Source: Streptomycetaceae bacterium (GTDB lineage: Bacteria > Actinomycetota > Actinomycetes > Nanopelagicales > Nanopelagicaceae). Taken from it: DNA of 64,000 bases. Shown here one piece after another: positions 1 through 10,218 of the stretch. Under the pieces are notes generated by a model, which saw only the letters and a program-made list of their open reading frames with translations, did no database searches and was not told the origin of the DNA. The position numbers and the translations under genes are program-made. Position 1 is the first letter of the stretch, and each line of letters begins with the position of its first letter. The stretch spans positions 38,313 to 102,312 of the forward strand of contig JAIXXJ010000036.1 of assembly GCA_027490815.1 (NCBI GenBank), written 5' to 3'.

Positions 1-1098
1 TATCGGCCTGGAAGATGAAACAAATAAAGCAGTGCCATCTGCAATCTCTGCGGCAATCGTTCTTGCAATGACTGCTTCATTCCAGCCTTCTAAGGACTCA
101 ATTAATTTATGAGCTCTTTCTGCAATTTTGTTCCACTTTGCCATCCACTCTTCGGAGTGAATTACTCCCTGAAGTTCTGGCAGTTGAGTAAACAATCTAT
201 CTGCGGCTCTTTCACTATCTACAGTTGCTATACGTTGATCCACGACATAAGTAATTGGGCTTAAATTAATGAAAGCATTTATTGAACGTGACAAAGTCGT
301 GCGCCCAATTACCAAAACAGATTGAGGGATTAATGTGCTTCTAATCTCTTGTGTGGCTAAAAAGATTGATGCATGTGGAACTGCATCTGGAAATGACAAT
401 GGATCTTCGGCTATAACAGGCCAACCAATTGCTTTAGTAAACTTTGAAATCTCTTCAACGTTTAAGCCACCTCGGTCGTGGCCAATTACAACAACTCCAC
501 GTGCTCCAACTAATCGAAGAGTTCCAGCTTTCTTGCCATTTTTTTCAGGACGTGGATTGAGTTTTATCTCTTTTAACCACTCTGAATCAGAATCAGGCAA
601 TAGAGGTTCATCGAATTGAAGATTTAAATGAACAGGTCCAGAACGCAAGCTATCAAGAGGTAACTCCATTGGGAAAACAGGTCCATCAACATCGGCAAAG
701 TAGCGAACAGATTTGCCAAAGATTCTGGCTTGCTCAGTAGTTTGGTTTGCACCAGTCTTGCGCAACATGGCAGGTCGATCGGCAGTTAAAACAAGAAGAG
801 GCAAGTTGGAGTGATGGGCTTCTAGAACTGCTGGGTGATAATTTGCCACCGCAGTTCCACTTGTACAAACAATCGGTACCGCCCGGCCCGAAGATTTAAT
901 TAAACCTAGAGCAAAGTAAGCTGCAGTTCGTTCGTCAATTCGAACATGGATTGTAATTAATTTTTCTTGCGCTGCTGCAAAAAATGCCAGAGATAAAGGT
1001 GCATTGCGAGAACCGGGTGAAATAACTACATCGGTTACTCCAGATTCAATGATTTGGCGAACAACTACTCGTGCCAACGAAGTGGAGTTGTTGATCAT
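1..1098 (-). CDS. menD: 2-succinyl-5-enolpyruvyl-6-hydroxy-3-cyclohexene-1-carboxylate synthase (MenD), C-terminus runs off the window
   Basis: Reverse-strand translation from ATG at 1098: MINNSTSLARVVVRQIIESGVTDVVISPGSRNAPLSLAFF..., the ThDP-enzyme MenD N-terminus; ATGA overlap with menC. Not in the ORF track because it is open at the window edge. Confidence 0.93.
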   Translation of the reverse strand, partial: MINNSTSLARVVVRQIIESGVTDVVISPGSRNAPLSLAFFAAAQEKLITIHVRIDERTAAYFALGLIKSSGRAVPIVCTSGTAVANYHPAVLEAHHSNLPLLVLTADRPAMLRKTGANQTTEQARIFGKSVRYFADVDGPVFPMELPLDSLRSGPVHLNLQFDEPLLPDSDSEWLKEIKLNPRPEKNGKKAGTLRLVGARGVVVIGHDRGGLNVEEISKFTKAIGWPVIAEDPLSFPDAVPHASIFLATQEIRSTLIPQSVLVIGRTTLSRSINAFINLSPITYVVDQRIATVDSERAADRLFTQLPELQGVIHSEEWMAKWNKIAERAHKLIESLEGWNEAVIARTIAAEIADGTALFVSSSRPI

Positions 1099-2021
1099 AA
1101 ATGCTCTGCCGTTCTCATAATGCGATTCTTCCACCATTCAAAGCGCTCTGCCGACACCTCTAAGCCAGCAAACTCTGGAGTGGGTGAAGATATTGCCATT
1201 TGACCATCTTTAATTGGCAAGTGTGCAACATCTTGAGAAAGTAGAGATCCGGTTGCAAGTCCACATCCATATTCAAGTTTTTCGATTGAACCAGCTAAAA
1301 CTAAGCCATAATCGATTCCAATGGCAGATTCCAAAGCGCTGGAAACAACCACCGGCAGTTTATGGTGATTGACTAAGGCATGGGTTCGTTTGATTCCGCC
1401 AAGTGGTTGCACTTTCAACATGAGAATATCTACTGCGCCATTCAAGTCCAGTGCAAAAGGATCAACAGCTTTTCTTAAGATTTCATCACCAACGACTTTT
1501 ATTTCTGTGCGTTTTTTTAACTCTCGTAACTCTTCAACAGTTGCGCAGGGTTGCTCAATGTATTCAATTTCTCCTACGGATTGAAGAAAAGATGTTGCTT
1601 CATCAACGCTCCATGCCCCATTTACATCGACTCTGATTGCACTATCTGGGCGAAGAGATCGAACTTGTTTAATACGGGCCAAATCCAACTCTAAATTTTC
1701 GCCCACTTTTATCTTAAAACTACTCACACCAGGAAATAGATCCACAATCTTTGTGATTTCTGCAGCGCCATTTATTGCTGGGATAGTTCCATTTACTCTC
1801 ACATTATTTCGAAATAAATGTGGTTTTGGTTGTGTTGCTGCTTCAATTGCGCAGGCAAGCCATGGGGCACACTCTGCATCTTGATACTCTAAAAATGGAG
1901 AAAACTCTGCCCAACCATATTCACCTTCAAATAATGCAACTTCACGTAGTTTGATTCCACGAAAATTTGTTTTTGTAGGAAGTGCTACAACACGCAAAGT
2001 ATCTAAAAGTGTTTGATCCAT
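1095..2021 (-). CDS. menC: o-succinylbenzoate synthase
   Basis: Enolase-superfamily motifs (FKIKVG, RVDVNGAW, EQP, GDEI, SALESAIG); located between menB and menD. Confidence 0.93.
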   Translation of the reverse strand: MDQTLLDTLRVVALPTKTNFRGIKLREVALFEGEYGWAEFSPFLEYQDAECAPWLACAIEAATQPKPHLFRNNVRVNGTIPAINGAAEITKIVDLFPGVSSFKIKVGENLELDLARIKQVRSLRPDSAIRVDVNGAWSVDEATSFLQSVGEIEYIEQPCATVEELRELKKRTEIKVVGDEILRKAVDPFALDLNGAVDILMLKVQPLGGIKRTHALVNHHKLPVVVSSALESAIGIDYGLVLAGSIEKLEYGCGLATGSLLSQDVAHLPIKDGQMAISSPTPEFAGLEVSAERFEWWKNRIMRTAEHL

Positions 2022-2024
2022 GGA

Positions 2025-2903
2025 TTAAGGACGCTTGGGGAATTTCCCGAAATCTGGTGCTCGCTTTTCTTTGTATGCATCTCGACCTTCTTGACCCTCT
2101 TCGCTCAAATAGAAAAGAAGAGTTGCATCACCTGCGAGTTGTTGAATCCCAGCAAGTCCATCATCTGCTGCATTCATACTTGCTTTAATCAATCGAAGTG
2201 CAAGCGGAGAATTCTTCAACATCTCGCGACACCAAGAAACTGTTTCATTCTCAAGCTCTGCAAGTGGAACAACAGTATTTACAAGGCCCATCGATAAAGC
2301 TTCTTGTGCATCATATTGTCGTGTCATGAACCAAATTTCACGGGCTTTCTTTTGGCCAATATTTGCTGCGAGCAATCCTGAACCATAACCGCCATCAAAT
2401 GAACCCACCATTGGGCCAGTCTGTCCAAACTTGGCATTGTCTGCTGCAATCGTTAGATCGCAGACAACATGTAATACGTGTCCTCCACCAATAGCCCAGC
2501 CAGCAACCATTGCAACTACTGGTTTAGGTGTGCGACGAATCTGAACTTGTAAATCCAAAACATTAAGTCGACCTAAACCCTGTTGACCAACACTGTCGGA
2601 ACCAACATAGCCGTCATCTCCACGAACACTAATGTCGCCGCCAGAACAAAAAGCTTCAGTACCTTCACCAGTAAAAATAATCACACCAACTGATGCGTTA
2701 TCTCTTGCTAAATCAAATGCACTCTTCAACTCAATTATTGTTTCAGGGCGAAAAGCATTTCTTACATGAGGGCGATTAATTGTTATCTTTGCAATGCCAT
2801 CACCGATTTGATATTTAATGTCAGTAAAGGCTTCTCCACCAGGAGCAGTTTTCCATGAAGGAATTGTGCGGTCACCAAAATCACGCTTGATCGGTCGGCT
2901 CAT
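2025..2903 (-). CDS. menB: 1,4-dihydroxy-2-naphthoyl-CoA synthase
   Basis: Crotonase family with [11 protein letters not shown] and [18 protein letters not shown], typical of MenB. Confidence 0.96.
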   Translation of the reverse strand: MSRPIKRDFGDRTIPSWKTAPGGEAFTDIKYQIGDGIAKITINRPHVRNAFRPETIIELKSAFDLARDNASVGVIIFTGEGTEAFCSGGDISVRGDDGYVGSDSVGQQGLGRLNVLDLQVQIRRTPKPVVAMVAGWAIGGGHVLHVVCDLTIAADNAKFGQTGPMVGSFDGGYGSGLLAANIGQKKAREIWFMTRQYDAQEALSMGLVNTVVPLAELENETVSWCREMLKNSPLALRLIKASMNAADDGLAGIQQLAGDATLLFYLSEEGQEGRDAYKEKRAPDFGKFPKRP

Positions 2904-2930
2904 GATTCCCCTATCTTTGGCTACTGGCGA

Positions 2931-2937
2931 TAGCCTA
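2931..2937. promoter_or_regulatory. Candidate shared divergent -10 element TAGCCTA (TAGCCT on +, TAGGCT on -)
   Basis: Self-overlapping TAnnnT hexamers on both strands in the short menB/menE intergenic region. Confidence 0.45.
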
Positions 2938-2945
2938 CGGTGGCA

Positions 2946-4013
2946 ATGGATAACTCGTCACAACGAAAGATTCTCCGGGTCAGCCCTGAATGGGAAACTC
3001 CCAAATTAGCGGGAGAAATCACATCAGCTCTCGCCGGTAATGGACCCATTCTAGGTTTCGGTGAGATCACAAGTGGTTTTGCCCCAGTCGAGGTTGCAGT
3101 CGTAATAGGAACTTCTGGCACGACCGGAAATGCAAAAGAAGTTGCACTCACAGCTCATGCGATCACTTCTTCGGCAAAAGCTTCTAATGAATTTCTTGGG
3201 GCAAAACCTGGCGACACTTGGAGTTTGTTGCTACCACTGACCCATATTGCAGCTGTCAATGTCATTGCGCGTGCATTAGAACTTGGGTCCACGCCAATAG
3301 ATCTTCGAAATGTTAAAGGTGATTACCCAGATTCAAGCTTCACCGCAATTGTTCCAACTCAATTATTTCGTGCACTAAATGGTGATACAAAGTTGTTGAA
3401 GCATTTACAGAATGTAAAGGCGGTTTTAATTGGTGGGGCTGCTCTATCACCAGGATTACGCAAACAAGCAGAGACGGCAGGAATAAAAATAGTCACAACA
3501 TATGGGATGACTGAAACATGTGGTGGATGTGTCTACGATGGCCAAGCACTTACAGGTGTTGAATTTGATGTTAAGAATGGAAAAGTTCTTTTAAAGGGAA
3601 ATGTATTAGCAACTAATTACTTAAATGCACCATGGAATCTAGATAATGGATGGTTTGAAACATCAGATCTAGGTGAAGTGATCGACGGAAAACTTGTAGT
3701 CCTTGGTCGTTCAGATGATGTAATTGTCTCAGGCGGTGAAAATATTTCTTTAAGCGCAGTAGAAAACTCTCTTGCCATTGCATTTCCACAATTACAATCT
3801 GCTGCTTTTTCTTATAACGATCCTCAATGGGGTCAGAGTTTGCAATTAGCAGTTGTCGGTGAGATCACCGATGAAGCTATTTCACTTCATCTTGAAAAAG
3901 ATCTCGGGCCTGCCGCAAAACCAAAAGGTATCCATCGCATGTCTTCGCTACCATTGCGAGGTATTGGAAAAATTGATCGTGAAGCTTTAGCCAAGGAGAT
4001 TAATCGTGAATAA
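2946..4013 (+). CDS. menE: o-succinylbenzoate--CoA ligase (AMP-binding)
   Basis: [32 protein letters not shown] motifs; ATG at 2946 preferred over GTG 2940 from the -10 spacing. Confidence 0.9.
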   Translation: MDNSSQRKILRVSPEWETPKLAGEITSALAGNGPILGFGEITSGFAPVEVAVVIGTSGTTGNAKEVALTAHAITSSAKASNEFLGAKPGDTWSLLLPLTHIAAVNVIARALELGSTPIDLRNVKGDYPDSSFTAIVPTQLFRALNGDTKLLKHLQNVKAVLIGGAALSPGLRKQAETAGIKIVTTYGMTETCGGCVYDGQALTGVEFDVKNGKVLLKGNVLATNYLNAPWNLDNGWFETSDLGEVIDGKLVVLGRSDDVIVSGGENISLSAVENSLAIAFPQLQSAAFSYNDPQWGQSLQLAVVGEITDEAISLHLEKDLGPAAKPKGIHRMSSLPLRGIGKIDREALAKEINRE

Positions 4014-4854
4014 ATGGATTCTTGGAGCACGCGTTCGTACATTACCTGCTGCAATTGCTCCGGTTATTGTTGCATCTGCGCTAGCAGGTAGTGAATTCAA
4101 TTGGTCTCGTGCAACTCTGGCATTGATGGTGGGAGTTTGGCTACAAATTGGCGTTAATTTTGCAAATGATTACAGCGATGGTGTCAAAGGAACAGATGAT
4201 GATCGAGTTGGACCAATTCGTTTAGTTGCATCAGGTCTGGCTTCTGCAAGTTCGGTCAAGAGAGCGGCTTTCATTTCTTTCTTTATTGCAAGCCTTGCAG
4301 GCCTCTGGCTTTCTTTGCTCACATCTCTTGTATTGATTCCAATTGGAGTAGTGGCAATTGCTGCAGCTTGGGGTTATACCGGTGGAAAAAATCCATATGG
4401 CTATAGAGGTCTTGGTGAAGTTTCAGTATTCATTTTTTTTGGATTAGTGGCAACAATAGGTAGTTTTTATGTTCAAACCGAGAGCATAACTTTAATGAGC
4501 TTTATTGTTGCAATCCCAATGGGTGCGATTTCATGTGCAATTTTGACAGTCAATAACATTAGGGATTTAACTAAAGATCAAGTTGCTGGAAAGCGCACAG
4601 TTGCAGTACGAATAGGAGATGAAAAAGCTCGAAGAACTTATGTCTCACTCTTAATTCTTGCCCATACTGCAGCCATAGCAACGTTTATTCCAGCAACTCT
4701 CCTCACCTTATTAGCAGCCCCTTTAACTTTTTCAGTTTCAAAAGCAGTTTTAAGCAAAGCCTCAGGGGCTTCTTTGGTCCCAGTACTGGGTAAAACTGGA
4801 AAACTCCAACTTTTGTTTGCAGCACTTTTTGCTACAGCTCTAGCGATACAATAA
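4006..4854 (+). CDS. menA: 1,4-dihydroxy-2-naphthoate polyprenyltransferase
   Basis: UbiA family NDYSDGVKGTD and NNIRDLTKD motifs; multiple TM segments; overlaps menE. Confidence 0.94.
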   Translation: MNKWILGARVRTLPAAIAPVIVASALAGSEFNWSRATLALMVGVWLQIGVNFANDYSDGVKGTDDDRVGPIRLVASGLASASSVKRAAFISFFIASLAGLWLSLLTSLVLIPIGVVAIAAAWGYTGGKNPYGYRGLGEVSVFIFFGLVATIGSFYVQTESITLMSFIVAIPMGAISCAILTVNNIRDLTKDQVAGKRTVAVRIGDEKARRTYVSLLILAHTAAIATFIPATLLTLLAAPLTFSVSKAVLSKASGASLVPVLGKTGKLQLLFAALFATALAIQ

Positions 4855-4858
4855 ATCC

Positions 4859-5122
4859 ATGCTTAGAGTTCTTTCCTTGGTTTTAGTCTTTGGTGTAACA
4901 ATCTATGCGCTGCTTGATTGTGCGCGAGCAGATGAGACTCAGATAAAGAATCTTCCTAAGTGGGGATGGCTTCTTTTGATTATTCTTCTTGGACCACAGG
5001 CTGTTGCAATTGGACCAATTGCATATTTAGTTGCTGGGAGAAATAAACCGAAAAGAAATAAAAATCCTAAGCGGCGTATTTTGCCACCCGATGATGATCC
5101 GGATTTTCTAGGAAAACTTTAG
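4859..5122 (+). CDS. PLDc N-terminal-domain-like small membrane protein
   Basis: 87 aa, two TM segments, YALLDCARAD...LPKWGWLLLIILLGPQAVAIGPIAYLVAGR pattern. Confidence 0.75.
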   Translation: MLRVLSLVLVFGVTIYALLDCARADETQIKNLPKWGWLLLIILLGPQAVAIGPIAYLVAGRNKPKRNKNPKRRILPPDDDPDFLGKL

Positions 5123-6009
5123 AGTCCTGAGTACGTGTGCTTTCCAGTACCCCAAATGTTTATATAGACATAGTTAAACAAGAATGTTGATCCAGCAAAC
5201 AAGCAAAGCCATGCAGCTCGGCGACCGCGCCAACCAATTGTTACACGGGCATGTAAGTACGCTGCATATGCAACCCAAGTAATAAAGGCCCACGTTTCTT
5301 TTGGATCCCAACCCCAATATCTTCCCCAAGCACTCTCTGCCCATATCGCGCCAGAAACAACTGAGAAAGTCCATAATGGAAAAACAAATGCAACTAAGCG
5401 ATAAGAAAGTTGATCGAGTACTTCTAACGACGGTAGACGTTTAGCCCACTCATTTCTTTCACCCTTTGACTCGATTCGATCTAGTACAAGATATGCCGTT
5501 GCAATTACATTTGAAAGTAAGAAAACTCCCCCTGAAATAATTGCTGTTGATACATGAATTATTAGCCACTCAGACTTTAATGCTGGAACCAATGGAGCAC
5601 TTGGAACGTAAAGCACTGTAATTGCAGTACCTAAGGTCAATAAGACCGATACCGAAACTAGAAGTCCAAGCCATCGAAGATCATATTTACGAAGTGCCGC
5701 AAGATAGGCACCCGAGAATGCAAGGGCACCAGTAATTGAGAACTCATACATATTTCCCCATGGAGCTCTGCTTGCAGATATTCCACGAGCAACTACTCCA
5801 ACAAGGAGTAACAAAAATCCAAGAATCATCAACGCAGTTGCAATTCGAGCTGCGCGACCATTTCGCGTGTAATCCAATGAAGACTTTCCAGCCGCTGGCA
5901 CTTTGACAGCCCAGGCTGTCTCTATTGCATGGACTATGAAGGAGAGAGCAAAAACCGCTGTTGCTGAATAGATTGAATAGTTCGAGATAACTGCCCAACT
6001 ACGTGACAT
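5119..6009 (-). CDS. ccsB: Cytochrome c biogenesis protein CcsB/ResC (heme handling)
   Basis: Tryptophan-rich WWD-type motif WAESAWGRYWGWDPKETWAFITW. Confidence 0.94.
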   Translation of the reverse strand: MSRSWAVISNYSIYSATAVFALSFIVHAIETAWAVKVPAAGKSSLDYTRNGRAARIATALMILGFLLLLVGVVARGISASRAPWGNMYEFSITGALAFSGAYLAALRKYDLRWLGLLVSVSVLLTLGTAITVLYVPSAPLVPALKSEWLIIHVSTAIISGGVFLLSNVIATAYLVLDRIESKGERNEWAKRLPSLEVLDQLSYRLVAFVFPLWTFSVVSGAIWAESAWGRYWGWDPKETWAFITWVAYAAYLHARVTIGWRGRRAAWLCLFAGSTFLFNYVYINIWGTGKHTYSGL

Positions 6010-7479
6010 CTACTTGTCTCCCTTTAGTCTTTGAATAAATTCTGTTATCTCTTCATCAAGTCCCGGTGCTGCATTTTTTGCTAATCCTGCGACTTCCACT
6101 TTCTCACCTACGCGAATCCAAATTCGTCGTCTGCGAGTAAACAGAGAAGCTAATAATCCTATGATGGCAACAATAGCGCCCAATAAAGCAAACTTCTTTC
6201 CGGGATCTGTGACAAAGCTAATGTTGACCCACTGAACATAACCTTCAAATGTAATTACACCGCCAGGATAAACAAAAGATTCACCTGGCTTAAGAGCTTT
6301 GAGTCCAACTTGTTGCATCTTTGAAGTATCGATTCTGTACACAGATTGAGGGGTACCTGAATCCAATCCAAGATCACCCACCCAAGCTGCCAAAAGTAAA
6401 CGGGGATTTAGTGCTTCTGGGTAAACGCTAATCCCACCATTTGCGCCATCTCTCTCATAGGTCGGAAGAAATGATCCAACGAAACCAACGGCAGGCTCTG
6501 CATCTGGAGCTTTAATTGCGCCAATAGAGCGCAGTTGTGAATCCTGGGGCAGAAATGGAACAGGACCTTGAAAAGCCACATTCAACTGTGAGTCCACAAC
6601 AGTTACAACAGGTGAGTATCCATTTGCCTGAAGGTAGATTCGTGTATCCCCGATTGTTAAAGGTGAATTAACTTTCATGGTTTTTTTCTCAAGAATTCCC
6701 TTTTCACCTTGAAGTAGTGAAACATCAAGCGTGTAATCCTCTGGCGCCCCAGTTAATACATTGTATTTTGCAACAAAGTTATCTGCAGTGAACATAAAAT
6801 CTTGAAGATTTGAGTCACGATAAAGTTTTCCGTATGTCAGTGAGTCATAACTTGTCACGTTGTTAACGAAGCGCTCACCGACATTCAAAATTGCTTCTCC
6901 GCGCATTCCAAACAGAGAACTAAAGCTGATTCCAACTAACACTAGAATAAGTGCAAGGTGGAAAAATAGATTTCCTGTTTCCCGAGCAAAACCTTTCTCT
7001 GCAGAAATAGAATCTTCGGTTTCTAAAACCCTGAATCTATTTTTCTTAAACCATGCGCGGGCTGTTTCCAATTCGCTGCCATTTGAGCTCCATTGTTGGA
7101 AATGCTCCATCCGTGAGAGATTTTTTGGTGTAGCTGGAGGAAGAGCTCGCGCATTCTTTAAATGCTCAATTGTCCTTGGTAAAACACAACCTATAAGTGA
7201 GATAAACAAGAGAATATAGACAGCGCTAAACCAAGGTGAACCATATACATCAAATAGCCAGAATCGATCCAACCACTCTGCTTGCTCAGGAGAGTTTTTA
7301 AAGTAATCTGAAACCTGCATTGGATTTTGAGTTCGTTGCGGAAATAAGGATCCAGGAATTGCAGCTACACCTAAAAGTAACAATAAAATTAGGGCAGTTC
7401 GCATGCTCGTTAATTGGCGCCATAGGTATCTTGCAAGGCTTGTGCCATCTAGTTCAGGTATTTGTATTTGATTACTCAT
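6010..7479 (-). CDS. resB: Cytochrome c biogenesis protein ResB
   Basis: ResB-like LWRQLTSMRTALILLLLLGVAAIPGSLFPQR N-terminus; next to ccsB. Confidence 0.93.
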   Translation of the reverse strand: MSNQIQIPELDGTSLARYLWRQLTSMRTALILLLLLGVAAIPGSLFPQRTQNPMQVSDYFKNSPEQAEWLDRFWLFDVYGSPWFSAVYILLFISLIGCVLPRTIEHLKNARALPPATPKNLSRMEHFQQWSSNGSELETARAWFKKNRFRVLETEDSISAEKGFARETGNLFFHLALILVLVGISFSSLFGMRGEAILNVGERFVNNVTSYDSLTYGKLYRDSNLQDFMFTADNFVAKYNVLTGAPEDYTLDVSLLQGEKGILEKKTMKVNSPLTIGDTRIYLQANGYSPVVTVVDSQLNVAFQGPVPFLPQDSQLRSIGAIKAPDAEPAVGFVGSFLPTYERDGANGGISVYPEALNPRLLLAAWVGDLGLDSGTPQSVYRIDTSKMQQVGLKALKPGESFVYPGGVITFEGYVQWVNISFVTDPGKKFALLGAIVAIIGLLASLFTRRRRIWIRVGEKVEVAGLAKNAAPGLDEEITEFIQRLKGDK

Positions 7480-8204
7480 TAGATCACCGGAATAAAGTCA
7501 GAGATAAGCCCACGCATTGAGTTCATTAAATCTCCCCAAAAACCAAGCACCTGCAACAAGCCAATCAAAATCAAAAATGCACCGCCAATTTTTGAGATTA
7601 CATCTCCTCGGCGATAGATAATTGAACGGAGTTTGGCAGATTTGTCTAGAAATAATCCTGAAGCGATAAATGGCAATCCCAAACCTAGGCAGTATGCAAA
7701 TGAAAGTACAGCGCCACGAAGTGCACTAGATTCTTGAAAGGCCAAAGTTTGTACGGCAGCTAGTCCAGGGCCAATGCATGGAGTCCAACCAATTCCAAAG
7801 AGAACTCCCAACAACGGTGCTCCTAATAGACCACCTGTTGTTCGCATCTTTGGGCGAATTGTTGGTGAAAATGGAAACTTTCCATAAAAGACAAAACCCA
7901 AGAATATTGTCATGATTCCCAAAATTCTAGAAATTATCTCTTCATTTGCAACTAACTGATTGCCTAGTTCGCCAAACAAAGCACCAAAAGATACAAAAAC
8001 AGCGCTAAATCCAAAAACAAATAGTAACGATCCTAAAAACACCTTTCCCCGGTTTACAGAAAATCCTGCAGCAAAGGACAAGTAGCCTGGAACAAGAGGC
8101 AAAACACACGGTGATAAAAACGAAACTACACCTACGACAAAAGCAAATGGAATGGCGGCAATAAGTGCTCCGCTAAAGAGTTGCTCAACTAAAAACTCTT
8201 TCAT
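7479..8204 (-). CDS. ccdA: Cytochrome c biogenesis transmembrane protein CcdA
   Basis: FLSPCVLPLVPGYLSF and GWTPCIGP motifs. Confidence 0.93.
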   Translation of the reverse strand: MKEFLVEQLFSGALIAAIPFAFVVGVVSFLSPCVLPLVPGYLSFAAGFSVNRGKVFLGSLLFVFGFSAVFVSFGALFGELGNQLVANEEIISRILGIMTIFLGFVFYGKFPFSPTIRPKMRTTGGLLGAPLLGVLFGIGWTPCIGPGLAAVQTLAFQESSALRGAVLSFAYCLGLGLPFIASGLFLDKSAKLRSIIYRRGDVISKIGGAFLILIGLLQVLGFWGDLMNSMRGLISDFIPVI

Positions 8205-8737
8205 TCTTGGCTAACTCTTTCAATCAGTTGAGACAAAGAAGCCACGGTCACAACACCTGAGATTCGTGCAGCCACGCGCCCTTGTTCATCAAGGATTACA
8301 GTTGTTGGGATTGCATTTGCAGATAACGAGCCTCTGAAGCCAGATAAAATTGAATCATCAATCACGGTTGGATAAGGAATCTTAAATCGACGTTCAAAAG
8401 CTTCGGCATTTGCTGGATTATCTCTTGTTAGTATCCCAATAAATTCAACCTCCGAGTATTTTTTTGCCAATGCAACAAGTGTTGGAGCTTCGGCCCGACA
8501 TGGCGAACACCACGAGGCCCAGACATTTACAACTGCAACTTTGTCTTTTGTATATGTGTAATTTTTCCCTGACAATGTCATTCCTGAAATTGTTGGAGAT
8601 ATCTTTCTGTCAGTTGATTTGATAAAAGTAATTGCACCGTCGCCAGAGACAAAACTTTCCTCAGAAACTGAAGTTCCGCCACCACCACATCCCGTCAATG
8701 TAATGACAAGAATTAGAGCAATGGTGAATCTTTTCAT
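8201..8737 (-). CDS. TlpA/ResA-like thioredoxin lipoprotein
   Basis: Lipobox LTGCGGG, WASWCSPCRAEAP active site. Confidence 0.9.
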   Translation of the reverse strand: MKRFTIALILVITLTGCGGGGTSVSEESFVSGDGAITFIKSTDRKISPTISGMTLSGKNYTYTKDKVAVVNVWASWCSPCRAEAPTLVALAKKYSEVEFIGILTRDNPANAEAFERRFKIPYPTVIDDSILSGFRGSLSANAIPTTVILDEQGRVAARISGVVTVASLSQLIERVSQE

Positions 8738-9360
8738 TAGTTTTTTTCTGGTAAAAGATGTCTGGCAGGTTCAGAGTAAGTGAGTCCTGAAATGAAGCCC
8801 TCGTCATCAAAGTGAATACTCGTCACAGAAGCCAATGTGCATTCGCGTTTGCGTGGATCATGCAAAAGTCTGCGGTTTTCAATAGCACTTCGTAAAATCC
8901 AAATTGGTAATTGATGAGAAACACAAATTGCATCTTTACCGTTTGCAGCATCACGCGCTGCAAAAACTGCTGCCAACATACGATTGATTTGTTGATCGTA
9001 TGGCTCACCCCAAGACGGTTTCCATGGATTCCAAAGATGTCTCCATGAGGCAGGGTGTCGTAGCACTCCGTCACCAACGCCAAATGGTTTACCTTCAAAT
9101 ATATTTGCAGCTTCGATTAATCTTTCATCCGTCGTAATTTTAATATTGTGCGCTTTTGCAATTGGTGCTGCTGTTTCTTGTGCTCGTTGCAAAGGTGAGA
9201 CATGCAATGCACCTAAATCAAGATTCTTAGACCACTGTCCAATTGTGGAAGCCATCTCTTGTCCACGCTCAGATAATCTCCAACCTGGTTGCCGCCCATA
9301 AAGAATTTTTTCAGGATTATGGACTTCACCATGTCTAAGAACGTGCACCGTTGAACTCAT
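8737..9360 (-). CDS. Histidine phosphatase family protein
   Basis: VLRHGEVHNP N-terminal RHG motif and CVSHQLPIW. Confidence 0.9.
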   Translation of the reverse strand: MSSTVHVLRHGEVHNPEKILYGRQPGWRLSERGQEMASTIGQWSKNLDLGALHVSPLQRAQETAAPIAKAHNIKITTDERLIEAANIFEGKPFGVGDGVLRHPASWRHLWNPWKPSWGEPYDQQINRMLAAVFAARDAANGKDAICVSHQLPIWILRSAIENRRLLHDPRKRECTLASVTSIHFDDEGFISGLTYSEPARHLLPEKN

Positions 9361-9410
9361 GGGTTAAGCATAAAGCGTCCATAAACTCCATGATTCGCTA
9401 GGGTAGTGAC

Positions 9411-10178
9411 ATGGCACTCACAGATAAACGGGCTGCCTTTTTTGATGTAGATAACACGCTTATCCGGGGCTCAACGATTTATTTCTTAGGCCGGGGAATG
9501 TATCAGCGCGGATATTTCACAAAGAAGGATATCTCTCGATTTGTTCTAGCCAACCTGAGATTTCGCTTAACTGGTAAAGAAAAAAAAGAAGAGATTCAAA
9601 GATTTCAAGATGCAGCCACAGATTTTATTGGTGGCCATAATGTGGCTGACATTCAAGCAATTGCAGAAGAGATTTATGATGAATTTGTTTCACCCGCTTT
9701 GTGGCAGGGAACAATTGACATCGCTCAATCTCACATCGCAAATGGGCATGAGGTTTATTTGGTAACTGCCGCCCCAGAGGATATGGCTACTTTGATTGCA
9801 AAAAGGCTTGGCTTAACAGGGGCACTTGGTAGTAAGGCTGAAATAAAAAATCAGATTTACACCGGAAATATGAACGGACCACTATTGCATGGCAAAGAGA
9901 AAGCAGTTGCCATTATTGAACTCGCAAAAAATAATGGCTTAAATCTGAAAGAATGTTTTGCATATTCTGATAGCAACAATGATTTACCACTTCTGCAAAG
10001 TGTTGGTCATCCATCTGTAATCAACCCGGACACATTGCTTGGATTGCGCGCCATGGCCGAAGGTTGGCCCATTCATGATTTTCGAAAAGCTAGGTTTATT
10101 GGCAAGGCGATCTCACCTGTTGTAGTTCGTCTTGTTGCCCTTGCAACATGGCTTACTCCTCGCAAGCGCAAAGGTTGA
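9411..10178 (+). CDS. HAD-IB family hydrolase
   Basis: FFDVDNTLIRGST; YSDSNNDLPLL; HAD-IB pattern. Confidence 0.9.
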   Translation: MALTDKRAAFFDVDNTLIRGSTIYFLGRGMYQRGYFTKKDISRFVLANLRFRLTGKEKKEEIQRFQDAATDFIGGHNVADIQAIAEEIYDEFVSPALWQGTIDIAQSHIANGHEVYLVTAAPEDMATLIAKRLGLTGALGSKAEIKNQIYTGNMNGPLLHGKEKAVAIIELAKNNGLNLKECFAYSDSNNDLPLLQSVGHPSVINPDTLLGLRAMAEGWPIHDFRKARFIGKAISPVVVRLVALATWLTPRKRKG

Positions 10179-10218
10179 TTAACGAGATAACCCATTAACC
10201 CTGTAATGTAAGCAAGTT

